From Adiantum capillus-veneris (lineage: Eukaryota > Streptophyta > Polypodiopsida > Polypodiales > Pteridaceae): a DNA stretch of 64,000 bases. Below, one piece after another: positions 24,044 to 36,350 of this stretch. The position numbers and the translations under genes were made by a program. The stretch spans positions 12,135,809 to 12,199,808 of the forward strand of contig CM043959.1 in assembly GCA_014529385.2 (NCBI GenBank). The letters are read 5' to 3'. A model generated the notes under the pieces. That model was not told where the DNA came from, made no database searches, and saw only the letters and a program-made list of their open reading frames with translations. The first letter of the stretch is position 1. Each line of letters starts with the position of its first letter.

Positions 24044-24523
24044 ACTTCCAGCACGGTTAGGTAAGTCCAAGCAACTATGAATGTGAGGAGCTTGAGAGTG
24101 TGGAATCTTAAAGCGAGAGGAGTGCTTTTAGAAAGGGTCTTAGAAGACAAATAATACATTCTAGAGCCCTTCCTAGAAGAAGAGTTAAAACTATTAGCAA
24201 CAGCTAACACATGCTACATCGATTATTCACCAAGCTAGGGGTGCGCTATTGTGCACAATATTTCCTATTCATTGTATAATGTCTTGGGATCATTTAGGAG
24301 TTCCAAATTGATAAGCTTAGGCTAAAATGGATCAACTTTATTCCATAGTTGAAGGGATTGAATCTCAAAACTATAAAAAGATCCCTATGACAATTGAGAA
24401 GTCATTCTTGGGTGAGCTATCTTCTTTGTAGAGTGGATGGTCATGAGGCTCATGGTCTTTCCATGCCCATGTAGCTCTTGATTTCTAGTAATCAATTACA
24501 CGCTATTTCTTACAAGTATAGTC
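24044..24523. other. Non-coding stretch
   Basis: Probably the decayed continuation of the protease-bearing element. No motif beyond simple A/T-rich sequence is recognised. Confidence 0.35.
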
Positions 24524-24930
<407 letters not shown>

Positions 24931-25122
24931 TGTTGGGGTATAAAGCCCAAAGTGGTCGCCCAGGTAAGTGGGCGGGCCGCCAAGTATGTACACATATTCT
25001 TTTGTAAAAACCTAATAAGAACTCACTATGCTCTACACATTATAGTAGAGCGAGTTCACCATATCGTCGTGCTCTTCTTCTCGCACTCTCTCTCGCGTCG
25101 CACTTCCGCTCGTACTCCTTCA
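24931..25122 (+). repeat. 5' LTR of Copia D
   Basis: 192 bp, TGTTGGGG...CTCCTTCA. A TATA-like GTATAAAG lies near its start (24939) and a TCTCTCTCGCG pyrimidine tract near its end. Confidence 0.95.
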
Positions 25123-25124
25123 AC

Positions 25125-25140
25125 TGGTATCAGAGCTCAG
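25125..25140 (+). promoter_or_regulatory. Primer-binding site of Copia D
   Basis: TGGTATCAGAGCTCAG begins two bases after the LTR and matches the initiator tRNA-Met 3' end. Confidence 0.9.
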
Positions 25141-26208
25141 ATCGAGGCTCGGGGCAGCACTGTAGGAGGCTAGAGTCACCAGCTCAGATTGGAGTGAAAT
25201 TGGACAGGCGAAGACACGGCCCCAAATCCTGTGGGCGAGCCCGAAGGACTCGGTGTTCTCAGAATTTCATTCTGAGGTCATCTCGGCCACCGTTCGGCTT
25301 CGACAAAGGTCTGCACAGGCCATTTTCGACTACGTGGTCTCGGCGGGTGCAGATCCGACTCTGCAAATTTGGGGTTTTTCGGCCTACGACTGCAGGTGCT
25401 GAGGATATCAACACTCCCAGAGTGTTGATTTGTGGCTGTCTACACATCGAAGGACGGCTCGCAGTTCTTGGAGGCGTGTCACATACGACACGTGTGCATC
25501 TACACACAGACTGTAGGCGACATCCACTAGTTCATCAGGTAGCTTGTGTTTGCAGCTTGATATTCCAGATTTCATCCTGACATTGCAGGTACTTCCACAT
25601 GGGATATATTGTCAGAGATGATGTATGTTTGTTGAGGGTTTGCTGGCTGTGAGTCACGCAGCAAACAATCGCCGCAGCGGTTATAGCATATAGTGGGAAA
25701 TTTGTGGATGTATGACTTTGTGGGAAGTCTATGTACTGTCAGATTTACTGTAGCCTTTGTTGAGGGTCAAGTGAGGCTTTATTGAGCTGGGGGATTCTCG
25801 AATGTTGAGATCCTTTCGGTGATACAGGTCTTGGAGCGATCCCTCGAGCACCCTTAGATAGGCAGCTAGGATGTATTGACTGTGAGTTAGACAGTTGGGA
25901 TTGCATCTTTGCTTTACTGCCGTTGAGGCATTGTCACAGTCTATGCTTACAGGATAGTGAGAGACAGTACAAGTGCAGGACAGATTTACCCGCAGCTTAC
26001 AGTGTCAGAGAGACTGTTTTTTGAGCTATTTTTGGTCTATTTTTTGAGTACACCAGAGCCATTTTACAAAGGAGACTCTGCCAAAATTTATGCAGAATCT
26101 GAAGCTTTCTTGGTTCATTTGACAGGTTGATATTGGTTCAGAGGTCAGTTTACAGGGGAAACTCTGCCGAATTTTTCCTAGGAAAGTAAACCACTGTGAA
26201 GCGTAGCT
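25141..26208 (+). other. Untranslated leader of Copia D
   Basis: About 1.07 kb lies between primer site and gag ATG. Open frames here (for example 25194-25580) are unlike any Copia protein. This is long for a TNT1-like leader and may hold regulatory or spliced sequence. Confidence 0.6.
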
Positions 26209-27030
26209 ATGGCTGGATCACAGGACACTGCTCTTTACAATATCAAGAAGCTGGATGGAACCAATTTCCCATTGTGGAAGAAGAAAATTTGGCACGTGTT
26301 GGTACAAAAGAAGCAGATAAAACCTATAAACCTCAAGGGGATAAAACCAGAAGATATGGACAAAGATGAATGGAGCGAAATGGATGAATTGGCACTTTCT
26401 ACCATTATGCTGACTTTGGCAGAAAGCGTTTACTTCAATGTAGCAGACGAGATGTCGACTTATCAAGCATGGTTAAAGCTGAGTGATCTTTATGAGAAGC
26501 AGAGTGCAGCTTCACAGGTATACTGGCTTAAGAAGCTTGTTGACTTGAAGATGAAAGAAGGGACACCTATGTCCAATCATCTGAATGAATTCAACACAAT
26601 CTACAGTCAGTTGTCAGCTCAAGGTGTCAAGTTTGATGAACCTGTTAGAGCTATGTTCCTGTTGATCACATTGCCGGAAAGTTGGGACACTTTTCGCACA
26701 GCTTTGAGTAATTCTGCACCTCCAGATGGTTTGAGCATAGCAGGTGCAGAAGGAAGTCTGCTTACTAAAGAAACCAATAGAAAGACAATGGACAAAAGCA
26801 AAGGAACAGCCTTAGTCGTCAGGGGAAGGACCAAAGAAAAGTACAAAGGTGGAAAGAGGAATCAGTCTCGTAGCGAGTCCCGCAGTGCTAAAGGCAAGAG
26901 TGACATAGAATGTTACCACTGTGGCAAGAAGGGTCACATGAAAAGAGACTGCAGAGAATGGAAAGCAGAAAAAGGCAAAGAGAAAGCTGAAGACCATGGT
27001 GAGAAGAACAAGTCCTCAGTGAAGATTTGA
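26209..27030 (+). pseudogene. Copia gag (element D)
   Basis: A 273-residue Gag that packages element RNA. It starts at ATG 26209 with MAGSQDTALYNIKKLDGTNF and has the typical gag_2 order: LDGTNFPLWKKKI, then WLKLSDLYEKQSA, LKMKEGTPMSNHLNEF and LLITLPESWD. A Lys/Arg-rich tail precedes the CCHC zinc knuckle CYHCGKKGHMKRDC. The reading continues into protease across a TGA at 27028, best explained by CGA to TGA, so gag and pol were once one frame. Confidence 0.92.
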
Positions 27031-28250
27031 GAAATAAATGTGACAAACACTGTTGCAGAGGATGACAGTCTAGTGTCAGGAGACATCTACTTCTTGAAGA
27101 ATACAATGGACTCAGCTCTTCTTACAGCATCTGATGGAAATGCACTGAGTGACTAGATTATAGACTCAGGGGCATCACTTCATGTGTCTCCAAACAAGGA
27201 GTGGTTTACCTCTTATGTGACCACTAAAGATCATGTTCGGCTAGGCAATGGGCAGACATGTGAGATCTTAGGTGTTGGAGATGTTCAATTGAAGTTTCAG
27301 AATGGCTCTTCTTTCACGCTGAAGAATGTGAGACATGTTCCCGTAATTACAAAGAGCTTGATCAGCATAGGTTTACTTGATGATGCTGGCTACGTCACCA
27401 CTTTTGGACAGAGCATGTGGAAGATATCCAAGGGTTCTATGACAGTAGCACATGGAGTAAAGTCTGGAGGACTTTACATGATTTATGTATCAAATGTCTC
27501 TAAAAATGTAATCAATGTAACCGAGCAGCTGAACGTTTCTTTGTGGCATAGCCGGTTAGGACATATGTCCAAGAAGGGAATGGAAATCTTGTCTCGTTCT
27601 GGTTATTTGCCTGGCTTTTCATTTAATGATTTTGAATTCTGTGAACATTGTCTGTATGGTAAGCAAACACAGCAGCCACATAAGCATAGAAGCAGTAGAA
27701 GAGATACACAATTGGCACTTGTTCATAGTGATTTGTGTGGACCTATGCCTAACCTATCTCTAGGGGGAGCTTCTTACTTTATGACATTTATAGATGATTA
27801 CTCGAGGAAAGTATGGGTTTACTTTCTCAAGCACAAGGATGAAGCGTTTAGTGTTTTCAAAACGTTTGTGACACTTGTGGAGAATCAGAGTGGCAAGAAG
27901 CTTAAATGCTTACACACTGACAATGGTGGAGAGTATGTTTCAAATGCCTTTCAGGACTTTTGTGAGTCAAAAGGTATAAAACTTGAACTTACTGCTCCTT
28001 AAAATCCTCCTCAAAATGGTGTTGCTGAGAGGATGAATAGGACCATACAAGAGAAGGTCAGAAGTATGTTGTCTAATGCACAGCTGCCAAATGGGTTTTG
28101 GGCTGAAGCTGTATCAACAACTGTTCATCTTGTAAATAGATCTCCTAGCAAGGTTTTGCAGAAGGATTCAGTGCCATAGATGGTATGGTCAGGCAAAATG
28201 CCCTCATACAAGCATCTCAGAGTCTTTGGCTGTGAGGCATATACTCACGT
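27031..28250 (+). pseudogene. Copia protease and integrase (element D)
   Basis: Protease has the intact active site IIDSGAS near 27160. The integrase zinc-binding part shows LWHSRLGHMS and CEHCLYGKQ. The core shows Asp in HSDLCGPM, Asp in LHTDNGGEY and Glu in GVAERMNRTI, so all three catalytic residues remain. Three stops break the frame: TAG at 27154 (Trp likely), TAA at 28000 (Gln likely, in TAPQNPPQNG) and TAG at 28177 (Trp likely). The region ends with the KHLRVFGCEAY motif. Confidence 0.92.
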
Positions 28251-30196
28251 TCCAAAGGAATTTAGTAACAAACTTGAGCCAAAGAGTAGAAAGTGCATCT
28301 TTCTAGGCTATGGTAATTCTGGTGAGATGGGGTACAGACTTTGGGATCCCGAATCCAGAAAGGTTGTCCGCAGCAATGATGTTCACTTTAATGAAACCAA
28401 ATATCATTCTAAACCAGAGAGGGTTGAGGAGATTAGAAGATTTGTCTTCCAAGAAGATGGACCTGCACGTGCAAGACAAAATGTCAAGGCTCAAGAGGAG
28501 CAAGGACATGATAGAGTGGAACCACAGGTTGTGGCTGAGCCTGAGCCTGAGCCACCTATTGTGCGTAGATCTGGACGTGTCACGCGACCTCCTGATAGGT
28601 TTGTTCCATCTATGAACTATGTCATGTTGAATGATTGCAATGAGCCTTCATGTTACAAGGAAGCAGTGCAAATGAAGGATTCCGGGAATTGGCAATTGGC
28701 CATGCAGTCAGAGATGACAGCTCTGCATAAAAACAAGACATGGAAGCTAGTTAAATTACCACAGGGCAAAAAGGCTCTACCTTGTAAATGGGTTTACAGG
28801 TATAAGATCACCGCTCATGATAGTCAGCCAAAGTACAAAGCAAGGCTTGTTGCCAAGGGCTTTAAGCAAGAACAAGGCATTGACTTTGATGAAGTCTTCT
28901 CTCCGGTGGTCAAAATGACTACATTGAGATGCTTTCTTGCATTGGTTGCCATATTAGATTTGGTGTTGCACCAAATGGATGTCAAGACAGCGTTCTTGCA
29001 TGGTGATTTAGATGTGGAAATTTACGTGCAACAGCCAGAAGGGTTTGTTCAGAAAGGCAAGGAAGATTGGGTATGCCAGTTGTTAAAGAGTCTTTATGGC
29101 TTAAAACAATCACCGAGGGCATGGTACCATAAATTTCCACCGGTTTATGCTTTCTCAAGGCTACAAACGTAGTGAGTTTGATCACTGTCTATATACAAAG
29201 AAGGCTAAGGATGGTAGTTGGTTGATCCTTATTTTGTATGTGGATGACATGTTGATTGCTGGCAAGCACTTGGAAGAAATTTCAGCTTTGAAGTCAAAGA
29301 TGGCAAAATTGTTTGACATGAAAGACATGGGTGAGGCAAGTCATATACTTGGTATGCGCATTGAGAGAGACAGATCAAAGAAGTTGATTTGGTTATCTCA
29401 AACAGAGTATATTGACAAGGTTTTGCAACGTTTCAATATGGAGAAGGGAAAGGCATTGAGTGTTCCATTGCCACCATATGTGAAACTTAGCAAACAGGAT
29501 TGTCATGTGTCTGAGGAAGAATAGGCTGAAATGGATAAGATTCCATATGTGTCTGCAGTGGGTAGTTTGATGTATGCAATGATTGCTACTCGCCCAGACA
29601 TTGCATTTGCAGTGGGAGTAGTAAGTCGATACATGTCAAACCCAGGCAAGAAACATTGGGAGGGAGTGAAAGGAATATTGAGATACCTGAAAGCTACAAA
29701 GAGTATGCGTATATGCTATGGGAGTCAAGAGTTAAGTGTAAATGGATTTACAGACTCAGATTATGCAGGTGACTTAGACAACCGAAGGTCTACGTCAGGG
29801 TATGTCTTTACATTGGCTGGTGGAGCAGTATCATGGCGTTCTAGATTACAAGATTGTGTTACTCAGTCTACTACAGAGGTTGAATATGTTGCAACATCAG
29901 AGGCATGCAAAGAATCAATTTGTCTTAATCGACTAGTAACAGATTTGGGAATCAAACAAGAGATGCATGTGTTATATTGTGATAGTCAAAGTGCTATACA
30001 ATTGGCTCGCAATCCAGTTTATCACTCAAAGACAAAGCATGTGGATGTGAAGTATCATTTCATCAGCGAAATGCTCGAGGATAAGGAACTTCAGCTTGTC
30101 AAATCTCACACCACAGAAAATCCTGCTGATCTACTTTCAAAAGGACTTCCCTCAGAGAGCTTTGCGCATTTTCGCAAGCAGTTAGGTGTAGGGTAG
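28251..30196 (+). pseudogene. Copia reverse transcriptase and RNase H (element D)
   Basis: RT begins with NWQLAMQSEMTALHKNKTW and has KARLVAKGFKQ, VFSPVVKMTT, QMDVKTAFLHGDL, YGLKQSPRAW and the catalytic box YVDDM. A frameshift near 29140 splits it. RNase H starts with YVSAVGSLMYAM (after a TAG at 29522, Gln likely) and shows GFTDSDYAGD, STTEVEYVA, YCDSQSAI and KTKHVDVKYHFI. It ends at 30196. The family resembles the TNT1/Tork branch. Confidence 0.93.
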
Positions 30197-30273
30197 TACA
30201 TCACTTCTCTACATCTCTTGTATATTAGCTTGTATAGTAGCTTCTCTCACACTTAAAGTACCACATTGGACTT

Positions 30274-30285
30274 TAAGTGGGAGGT
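30274..30285 (+). promoter_or_regulatory. Polypurine tract of Copia D
   Basis: AAGTGGGAGGT lies directly before the 3' LTR start at 30286. Confidence 0.85.
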
Positions 30286-30477
30286 TGTTGGGGTATAAAG
30301 CCCAATGTTGTCGCCCAGGTAAGTGGGCGGGCCGCCAGGTATGTACACATATTCTTTTGTAAAAACCTAATAAGAACTCACTATGCTCTACACATTACAG
30401 TAGAGCGAGTTCACCATATCGTCGTGCTCTTCTTCTCGCACTCTCTCTCGCGTTGCACTTCCGCTCGTACTCCTTCA
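30286..30477 (+). repeat. 3' LTR of Copia D
   Basis: 192 bp, matching 24931-25122 except at five positions, four of them in the left three quarters. Confidence 0.95.
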
Positions 30478-30746
30478 CATTGGCCATGGTGTGTGTATTG
30501 GGATGCGAGATTTTGTTGCATCTCTTGTGTGCACAACCCCTTCCACCTCATGTGAAAAACCTCTTACAACCTTTGTGTAAAGAACAACTACTTGTATTTG
30601 TGCATAGGCAGCCACATCTTGTGCTCATGTGTCAAAAGGATTTCTATTTGTATAAGCCTATATAGAGGTACATTCTGTTGAATAAATGTAACCTTTATGA
30701 CCTTGCAATATTCACAAGAGATGCAGGAAAACCTTGCATCCCAACA
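30478..30746 (-). repeat. LTR of element C, split by Copia D
   Basis: In the minus direction it starts TGTTGGGATGCAAGG right after a purine-rich tract and continues to 30478; after D it resumes at 24930. The distal end was not found. Confidence 0.6.
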
Positions 30747-30934
30747 ATCCTCCCTTATGTTGTTTTTAACTACATATCACTGACAATTCTCCCCTCAAAA
30801 CACACTTGGGTGAGGCAAACAATTCACAAGACTCCCCTTGAACAAAAAGTTACCTCCCCTAGACACAAAGGGTGTAGGCATACAAAACATCAGGGTGTAG
30901 GCACACACAAGCCTACCCTGGCACAAATAGAGGG

Positions 30935-31200
30935 TTAGGTACAATTGAGAGAATGCTCATAGTTCATCATCATAAACCAAGCCAATATTGTTTTCATGAT
31001 GTTTGTTAGAATTTTTAGAGGTGGCAAGGTTGATTTTGATTTTGTTTGATCTTTGAAGTGCTCTTTGTGATTGGTTACCTGTGAAGATTTACTGTTGAGT
31101 GTGAAATACTTTGTAGCATGGTTCTTTTTGCCACAAATGCGACAAGGGTTGATTTCATAACAATCCTTTGAAAGGTGATTGGTTCTGCCACAATGTGTGC
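30935..31200 (-). pseudogene. Gag zinc-knuckle fragment of element C
   Basis: The minus-strand frame shows NHLSKDCYEINPC and CGKKNHATKYF, matching the two-knuckle region of C' at 52530-52640. The final Cys of the second knuckle is replaced by Phe. The knuckle start lies beyond the A insertion at 51251. Confidence 0.8.
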
Positions 31201-33490
31201 TATGAGGGCCATGCCCGGGGACCACCGGTTGTACCACATCCACATGGATACATCGTGATCTCCGACATCCTCCCGCTTGAGGCCGACACCAAGGCAAGAC
31301 TCCTCCTGCTCTTCGATGCCAACTCAAGGGGGTGATAACATTCACTTTCTCTCATATGGATCCCTTAGCCCCAAAGAACCTTTGCTTACCGATCAAACTT
31401 ACCAATCAAAGTCGTCGGACTAACTTGGAACTCAGCCTTCCAGAGTCAACTAGTGAGAGTTCTCTAATTCACCCTTGGTTCAAGGTCATTAACGCTTTTT
31501 CCCCGGTTAGGACTGAGCACAGCTGTCAATGCGTTCTCCTAAGGTGAGTGTATTATAATCTACACAAATCCCTTGATCCCAAGTTTTTCCCTCGCTCCGT
31601 AGATTGGATTCTCTTTTTCCCACTCTGGACTTAATTACTAAGACAACATAAAATTGGGTTCAACTTTTCGGCCAACAATTAACCCTCCGGAATCCGCCCA
31701 CCCACCGAACCGTTTGATAAATTCACCTTCACAAAGTAGTACTATGATACTAGAAAACAGTATTCCAATCATGGCGAACCAAGAATACATTTCAAGCATT
31801 TGAAAGCAGCATGCAAAGTGTTACATACCCTTGCAAATGTGTATTTATCAGGTCGTTCCCACCTTTTCCTTTATAGAATATTTTTACTTTCTTTTTCCTT
31901 TAATATTAGTAATATTATCTAGTTATCTCTCAAGCAGTCACATATACTTCTCCAGGCATATCCCTATCCTCGTCCCAGGACCAGGGTATCCTGTCTCCTC
32001 CGCCACGTGAGAAGGCGGCACCTTTACACAGATTCCAATTCTTATTTTTCTTTATCTCGTGTGGGAAAGGCTTAAAAAATAATCTACTTTAGGTTCCTTT
32101 TAAATCAATAATCTCGAGAAGAAGAGCAAAGTTCCGACTGATGAGGACAATTGTGGAATAGCCCATTTAGGTTCCTAGCCTTTCCAAGGTTCCTTTTTCC
32201 CAAACAATTTGAAGAGTTCCTTAATTAAATCACATCGTCCTCCCTTATCATGATCCCTCAATAGATCCTTTTTCCTTCCTCCTTTTCCCGTCGGCATCAG
32301 GCCTACCCAGACTAGGCCGATTTCCAGACGCATCTGCGGGTCACATCCACCCGACTGGGACACACTCCCATTCAATCCCATTTCTAGGGCAATGAATGAA
32401 CCTTGAGATGAAGCATATACCAACGCTTATCAGTCCTAGCCGAAAAGCACCATCCCTCGTTGTATCCCACAGGTGAACACCTGCACTGGCCTTTTTCCAA
32501 ACATGAAGACAAGTTCACACTTAAATCTCTATGTTATGCTAGGGCTATCCACGTCAATCGTCTTGGTAAAGGTTTTAATCCTAGTTTAAATTTTAGATTA
32601 AGCTCCTTGAGTTATAAACCCTTGATTCCTAATTCCTTTTAATTTTCTATTCAAACAAGACCTTAAGAAAACAACGAATCTCATGGAAGTTTAAGGTTTT
32701 GTCTCTACGTAAGATTCAAGTTATCCCTGACTTTGATGAATCCCATTTTGGTCCCTTTTCATCATTTGCCATCCATGGGGCATCTCCATGGAAGCGTTGG
32801 GAGTTTTATGTTCAAGCAACACGGTCACGACATCCGTGAAGCTATCCCCTTACTCCCCCCCCCTTCGAATTTGCAAAACAAACTTGAAATGAACAATGCA
32901 TATGCTTACTATAATGAGTTTTTTCTTTGGTGTGATCTATGCGTGGTACACGCAAAACATTCGAAATGCACCAACTTACAACCTTGCGCAACTAATCAAA
33001 ACTTCCTTTGAGTGCTTATGCAAGAGGTAAACCCTTCTATGCATGGTAGTGTAAAAAAGTTCCTAAGAGTGGACTTGCTAGTGTATCATGAAATATGCAT
33101 GTAATAGTGTATGAATGATTAACAAATTCTTCTTTAGGAAGGGATTTAAGCGTACCTATACTACCATGGAGAGGATTAATCAAGTGGCTTAAAGAGGCTT
33201 AAGGTTTTGGAACCTTAATGTGTAGATAGTAGGGTCTTCTCCTTGCTTTGGAAGAGTCACGGCAAGTGTATTGACGTGGCCGGATCTTTTCTGCTTCCCT
33301 TTGCTTGAAAACCACCAATTTGGCTATGGGAATAGAAAGAGATTAAGAAAATTCAAGCTATGGAAAGCTTGTAGGTTAAGAGTGAAAAGGTGAAGAGGGT
33401 AATGGTAATTTCGATTATGGTTATGGCTTCTCTTGAGGAGAGAAGTGTGTTTAGGGTGTGTATGACAAAGGATGATTAGCTATGGCTTTC
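31201..33490 (-). repeat. 3' LTR of element A, first part
   Basis: It matches 49039-50670 of the other LTR and starts TATGAGGGCC, where the other copy has TGTGAGGGCC. It keeps about 640 bp (about 32720-33365) that the other LTR has lost. An open frame at 32175-32423 is also partly open in the other LTR (50013-50297). Confidence 0.9.
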
Positions 33491-36236
33491 TGTATGGTCT
33501 CTGACCCTGATCAAAAAGAGCACCATTGTACCTTGAAATGAACATAATAGAAAAAGTTGCTATTTTTAGCAGTTTTCCGAATTTTGTCAGTGCCATGATG
33601 TCTAGAATGTTTTAAAGCTTTGAAATGCGAATTAAAATAATTTTTGTAAAAATTTTCTAAAAATAGTAAGTTTTTGATCACCCAACCCGTCCAGTTTTGA
33701 CCGTCTCGAAAAACTGCACCCGCACCCCGAATTTCAAAAAGATGCATTTTCGGATCCCGGGGGCTGCTAAATATGGCAAGTACTCGGTCCAGTACGCCTT
33801 AGTTAGAGCTTGCTATAGAAATTTTCGGCATCAAAATCCGACTCTTATGACCCGTTTTAGCCTAGAACCAAAATTTCCCAAAATTGTCCGGGGAGGCACC
33901 GGGGGCCCGAGGCTGTGTGGGAACAAGTTCCAGCCCTGTCCCACTCAGCTTTAGCAGCTAGGGGGTGCCCTCTTGCCTTGTGGGAGTCTTGGAAGAGTTT
34001 CTAATCCTGCTACTAAGTGTGAGAGTCAGCTAACCAAGCCAACTCGACACTTGGTGGGTAGGCAACTGGACTTACCATGCTTAACTAGAGAGGCTCCCGT
34101 ATGCAAATAGCAACCCAAATCGATTTTCAGCTTGAGGAGGCCTATTTAAAGGGGTGCTCACACACACACACACACACACACACATATGTGCTCACACACA
34201 CACACACACCTTGGGGACGTGCTGCCGGCACACACACTGTTTTTGAAGGAGAAGCAAGGAGGGAGGTGCTGCCGAAATTCTTAGATTGAGGATTCATTGG
34301 ATCAGAAAAATTAGAGGATTCTCAGCCCCTAATCATGGTAATTATGGTTTAATTCCGGCTCTTCTTAATTCTCATCCTTATTCTCCCAAATTCTTCGTCT
34401 ACTATGCCTACTTTTAGCTATAATTCCCAATAGCTGCTCCCTAATTTTGCATAGCCATACTCCATTACATAATTATCATTCAATTAGCTAAATTATACAG
34501 CCATTCATCATCCTTAATCAGGGATTAATACATGATTGGGAAAGATTCTCTCTCTAGGCAGCATAGTTAAATAATTGTCTGTCGGTTAGTAAAGTAGATT
34601 TGATGAAATTCATTCTTTTATCATTCAATAGTATTGTAATTAATTTAGACTCAATCATCTCCCACATTAAAATGTGATTAAGGCTGAAAATTAATCCATC
34701 ATTAGGCAATTAAGAAGAGTTTTTTCTCACACATGCCTGTGGTAATTCTGCATCTTCAAGTTGCTCTAGGAAAATGATTGAGCTTGCGTACTTCATCTCT
34801 TTTGTAAATCAATTAGAGAAATTCTGAATTTCTTAATCATCTAAGCCAAGTAATTAACTTAGAGCTAGTTCCCATAGGCAAGTAAAGAACTACCTATAAA
34901 ATTGCTAGGTCTCAAAGGGGAAATCTAAACTCTTGCATAAGGAGGATTCTTTAATAAATCTAATCTCTCAATTGGTTTGTTATGATGCTCTCGGACTCTA
35001 GTTCTTCTTCAAGTTTATCATTTAAAGTAGTGAGTAAAATGGCCCCGGTTAAGAGAACTCGCTTTGGTGGTGTCCACGACCGCGAGGCGGGAACAAGCAA
35101 TGTCAATGGAAAGTGAAAAGCTCCCATGGACAAACAAATACCGGCCATCTCACGGGCCATTGACGAAGAAATGAAAGAGGTAGGTCATAATTTTATTCAA
35201 GTCGTTTGAATTAACATTGCACACATTTAGTTAGGAATGAACATATTCCCAAAACATGTTGGAGAAATCCGACGGAAACCTCGGCATTAAACTCATTTGT
35301 ACATTAAAGTCTAAAGTAGGAAAGAAATGATTGATGGGTATGCTGTTTGCAATAGGAAAGAATGTCTGCTAGGGAAAATTTAGCTTGAAATGTTCATTTT
35401 ATTTCCAATGTTGAATCAGTCCTGACCCCCCCCTACTGATCACAGGGGGCAGAGTTCCTCGTTAAGGGCTCTTGAATCCACGACTTGCTTTCTATGCGGT
35501 GGGAACCCACGTCTTGCTTTCTATGCGGTGGGAGTGTCCATGTCGTGCTTTCTATGCGGTGGACATACCTAGTTGTATGGGCAGCTAGGCGACAACGGGA
35601 GGAGTAAACTCTCGCTGGAGGGGGGATGTTGTACCTCCAGAACATTGAATTTTAACGAATAAGTTTGAGTAGAATTTTTACTAGAATACTGTATTGGTGT
35701 TGTTTGCAATACTGGTTGAAGGGCTCTCTTAACAAACATTGTGATTTGGAATCTAATCAAGGAATGTTTATGTTGAACAGTCATTGTGGTAGTAATTAGG
35801 ACACACAAAGAAGTGTGAGTGTGGGGGTGGAAAGTGGGGGCTTGGCCCAGGTTGCCAATGCCTATGAGATGGGTGGTCCCAATTGGTCGGGAACTCTCTG
35901 TCCCCATAGTGCTTACTTCGATATTAGTAATACTCATGACACTTAGAGCGGTGAAATCTCGAGAGTACGTGCCTCTAGAACATGGGGAAAAAGGCACTCG
36001 GGGTTTCTCTTCTCTTGGAAGGTGGGTCTTAGGATCACTAGATAGTTTAAGTACGCTTCCCCTACGAGGTGGAGCTAGATCTCCTTGCGAGTAGGCTCGA
36101 ACTCGACTCACCTTGTGATGAGAGATCGTCCACTAGTCGAACCCTGGACCATTTTGTTTGCTTCTGCAATAGATCTAGTGGCCACCAGGTTTACCATCAA
36201 ATCCGCTGGTTGATACGGCGGGGTGGGGACCTCACA
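33491..36236 (+). repeat. 5' LTR of element B
   Basis: 2,746 bp, TGTATGGTCTCTGACC...CCTCACA. It contains a (CA)n run at 34160-34208, the candidate first exon (35039-35179) and three copies of a unit of about 31 bp with CTTTCTATGCGGTGG at 35478-35565. The 3' LTR lacks two blocks of about 47 and 150 bp from 35425-35690. Confidence 0.95.
35039..35179 (+). CDS. Candidate LTR-encoded first exon of element B
   Basis: A 47-codon frame from ATG 35039 starts MAPVKRTRFGG, has DREAGTSN and ends EEMKE before GTAGGT. One in-frame TGA follows NVNGK, in both LTR copies (second copy 42897-43037), and probably arose from CGA. The match to the exon of element G in sequence, position (about 1.1 kb before the LTR end) and donor phase supports a real exon. 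Predicted introns to gag are 1,895 bp here and 1,897 bp in G. Confidence 0.5.
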
Positions 36237-36256
36237 CCTGGTATCAGAGCCTAGGT
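36237..36256 (+). promoter_or_regulatory. Primer-binding site of element B
   Basis: CCTGGTATCAGAGCCTAGG follows the LTR end and matches the initiator tRNA-Met 3' end. Confidence 0.92.
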
Positions 36257-36350
36257 TAGGCTGGGAAATAAAGTTGTACTGTTTGAATATTTAAAAAGGA
36301 ACTGAAAGTATATAGGTAGCTGATCGGAATTCCTTGCGTTGGTGTTGCAG

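Larger units (their letters stand above)
24931..30477 (+). mobile_element. Copia retrotransposon D, near-complete
   Basis: A 5,547-bp element with 192-bp LTRs, a primer site, gag, protease, integrase, RT and RNase H in Copia order, and a polypurine tract. The target duplication CATTG is perfect (24926-24930 and 30478-30482). The LTRs differ at five of 192 positions. Coding is broken by five stops and one frameshift. D is inserted in the 3' LTR of gag-only element C. Confidence 0.95.
30478..31200 (-). mobile_element. Gag-only element C, 3' part
   Basis: On the minus strand this holds the end of a gag region, a downstream non-coding part and a polypurine-like AAGGGAGGATTG before an LTR starting TGTTGGGATGC at 30746. 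No protease, RT or integrase occurs between gag and LTR, so C is non-autonomous. D is inserted in its LTR; A is inserted at 31200/51251 with target copies TGTGC and TGTTC. Element C' at 52531-52540 shows the unoccupied version of the A site. Confidence 0.75.

Noticed and set aside
30277-30555. Frames over the Copia D LTRs, as a repeated gene
   Set aside because: They are LTR sequence plus flank; the similarity between the two is the LTR itself.
35433-36111. Open frames in the B LTR after the candidate exon, as genes
   Set aside because: They overlap each other on the minus strand, are not intact in the second LTR, and show no family pattern.
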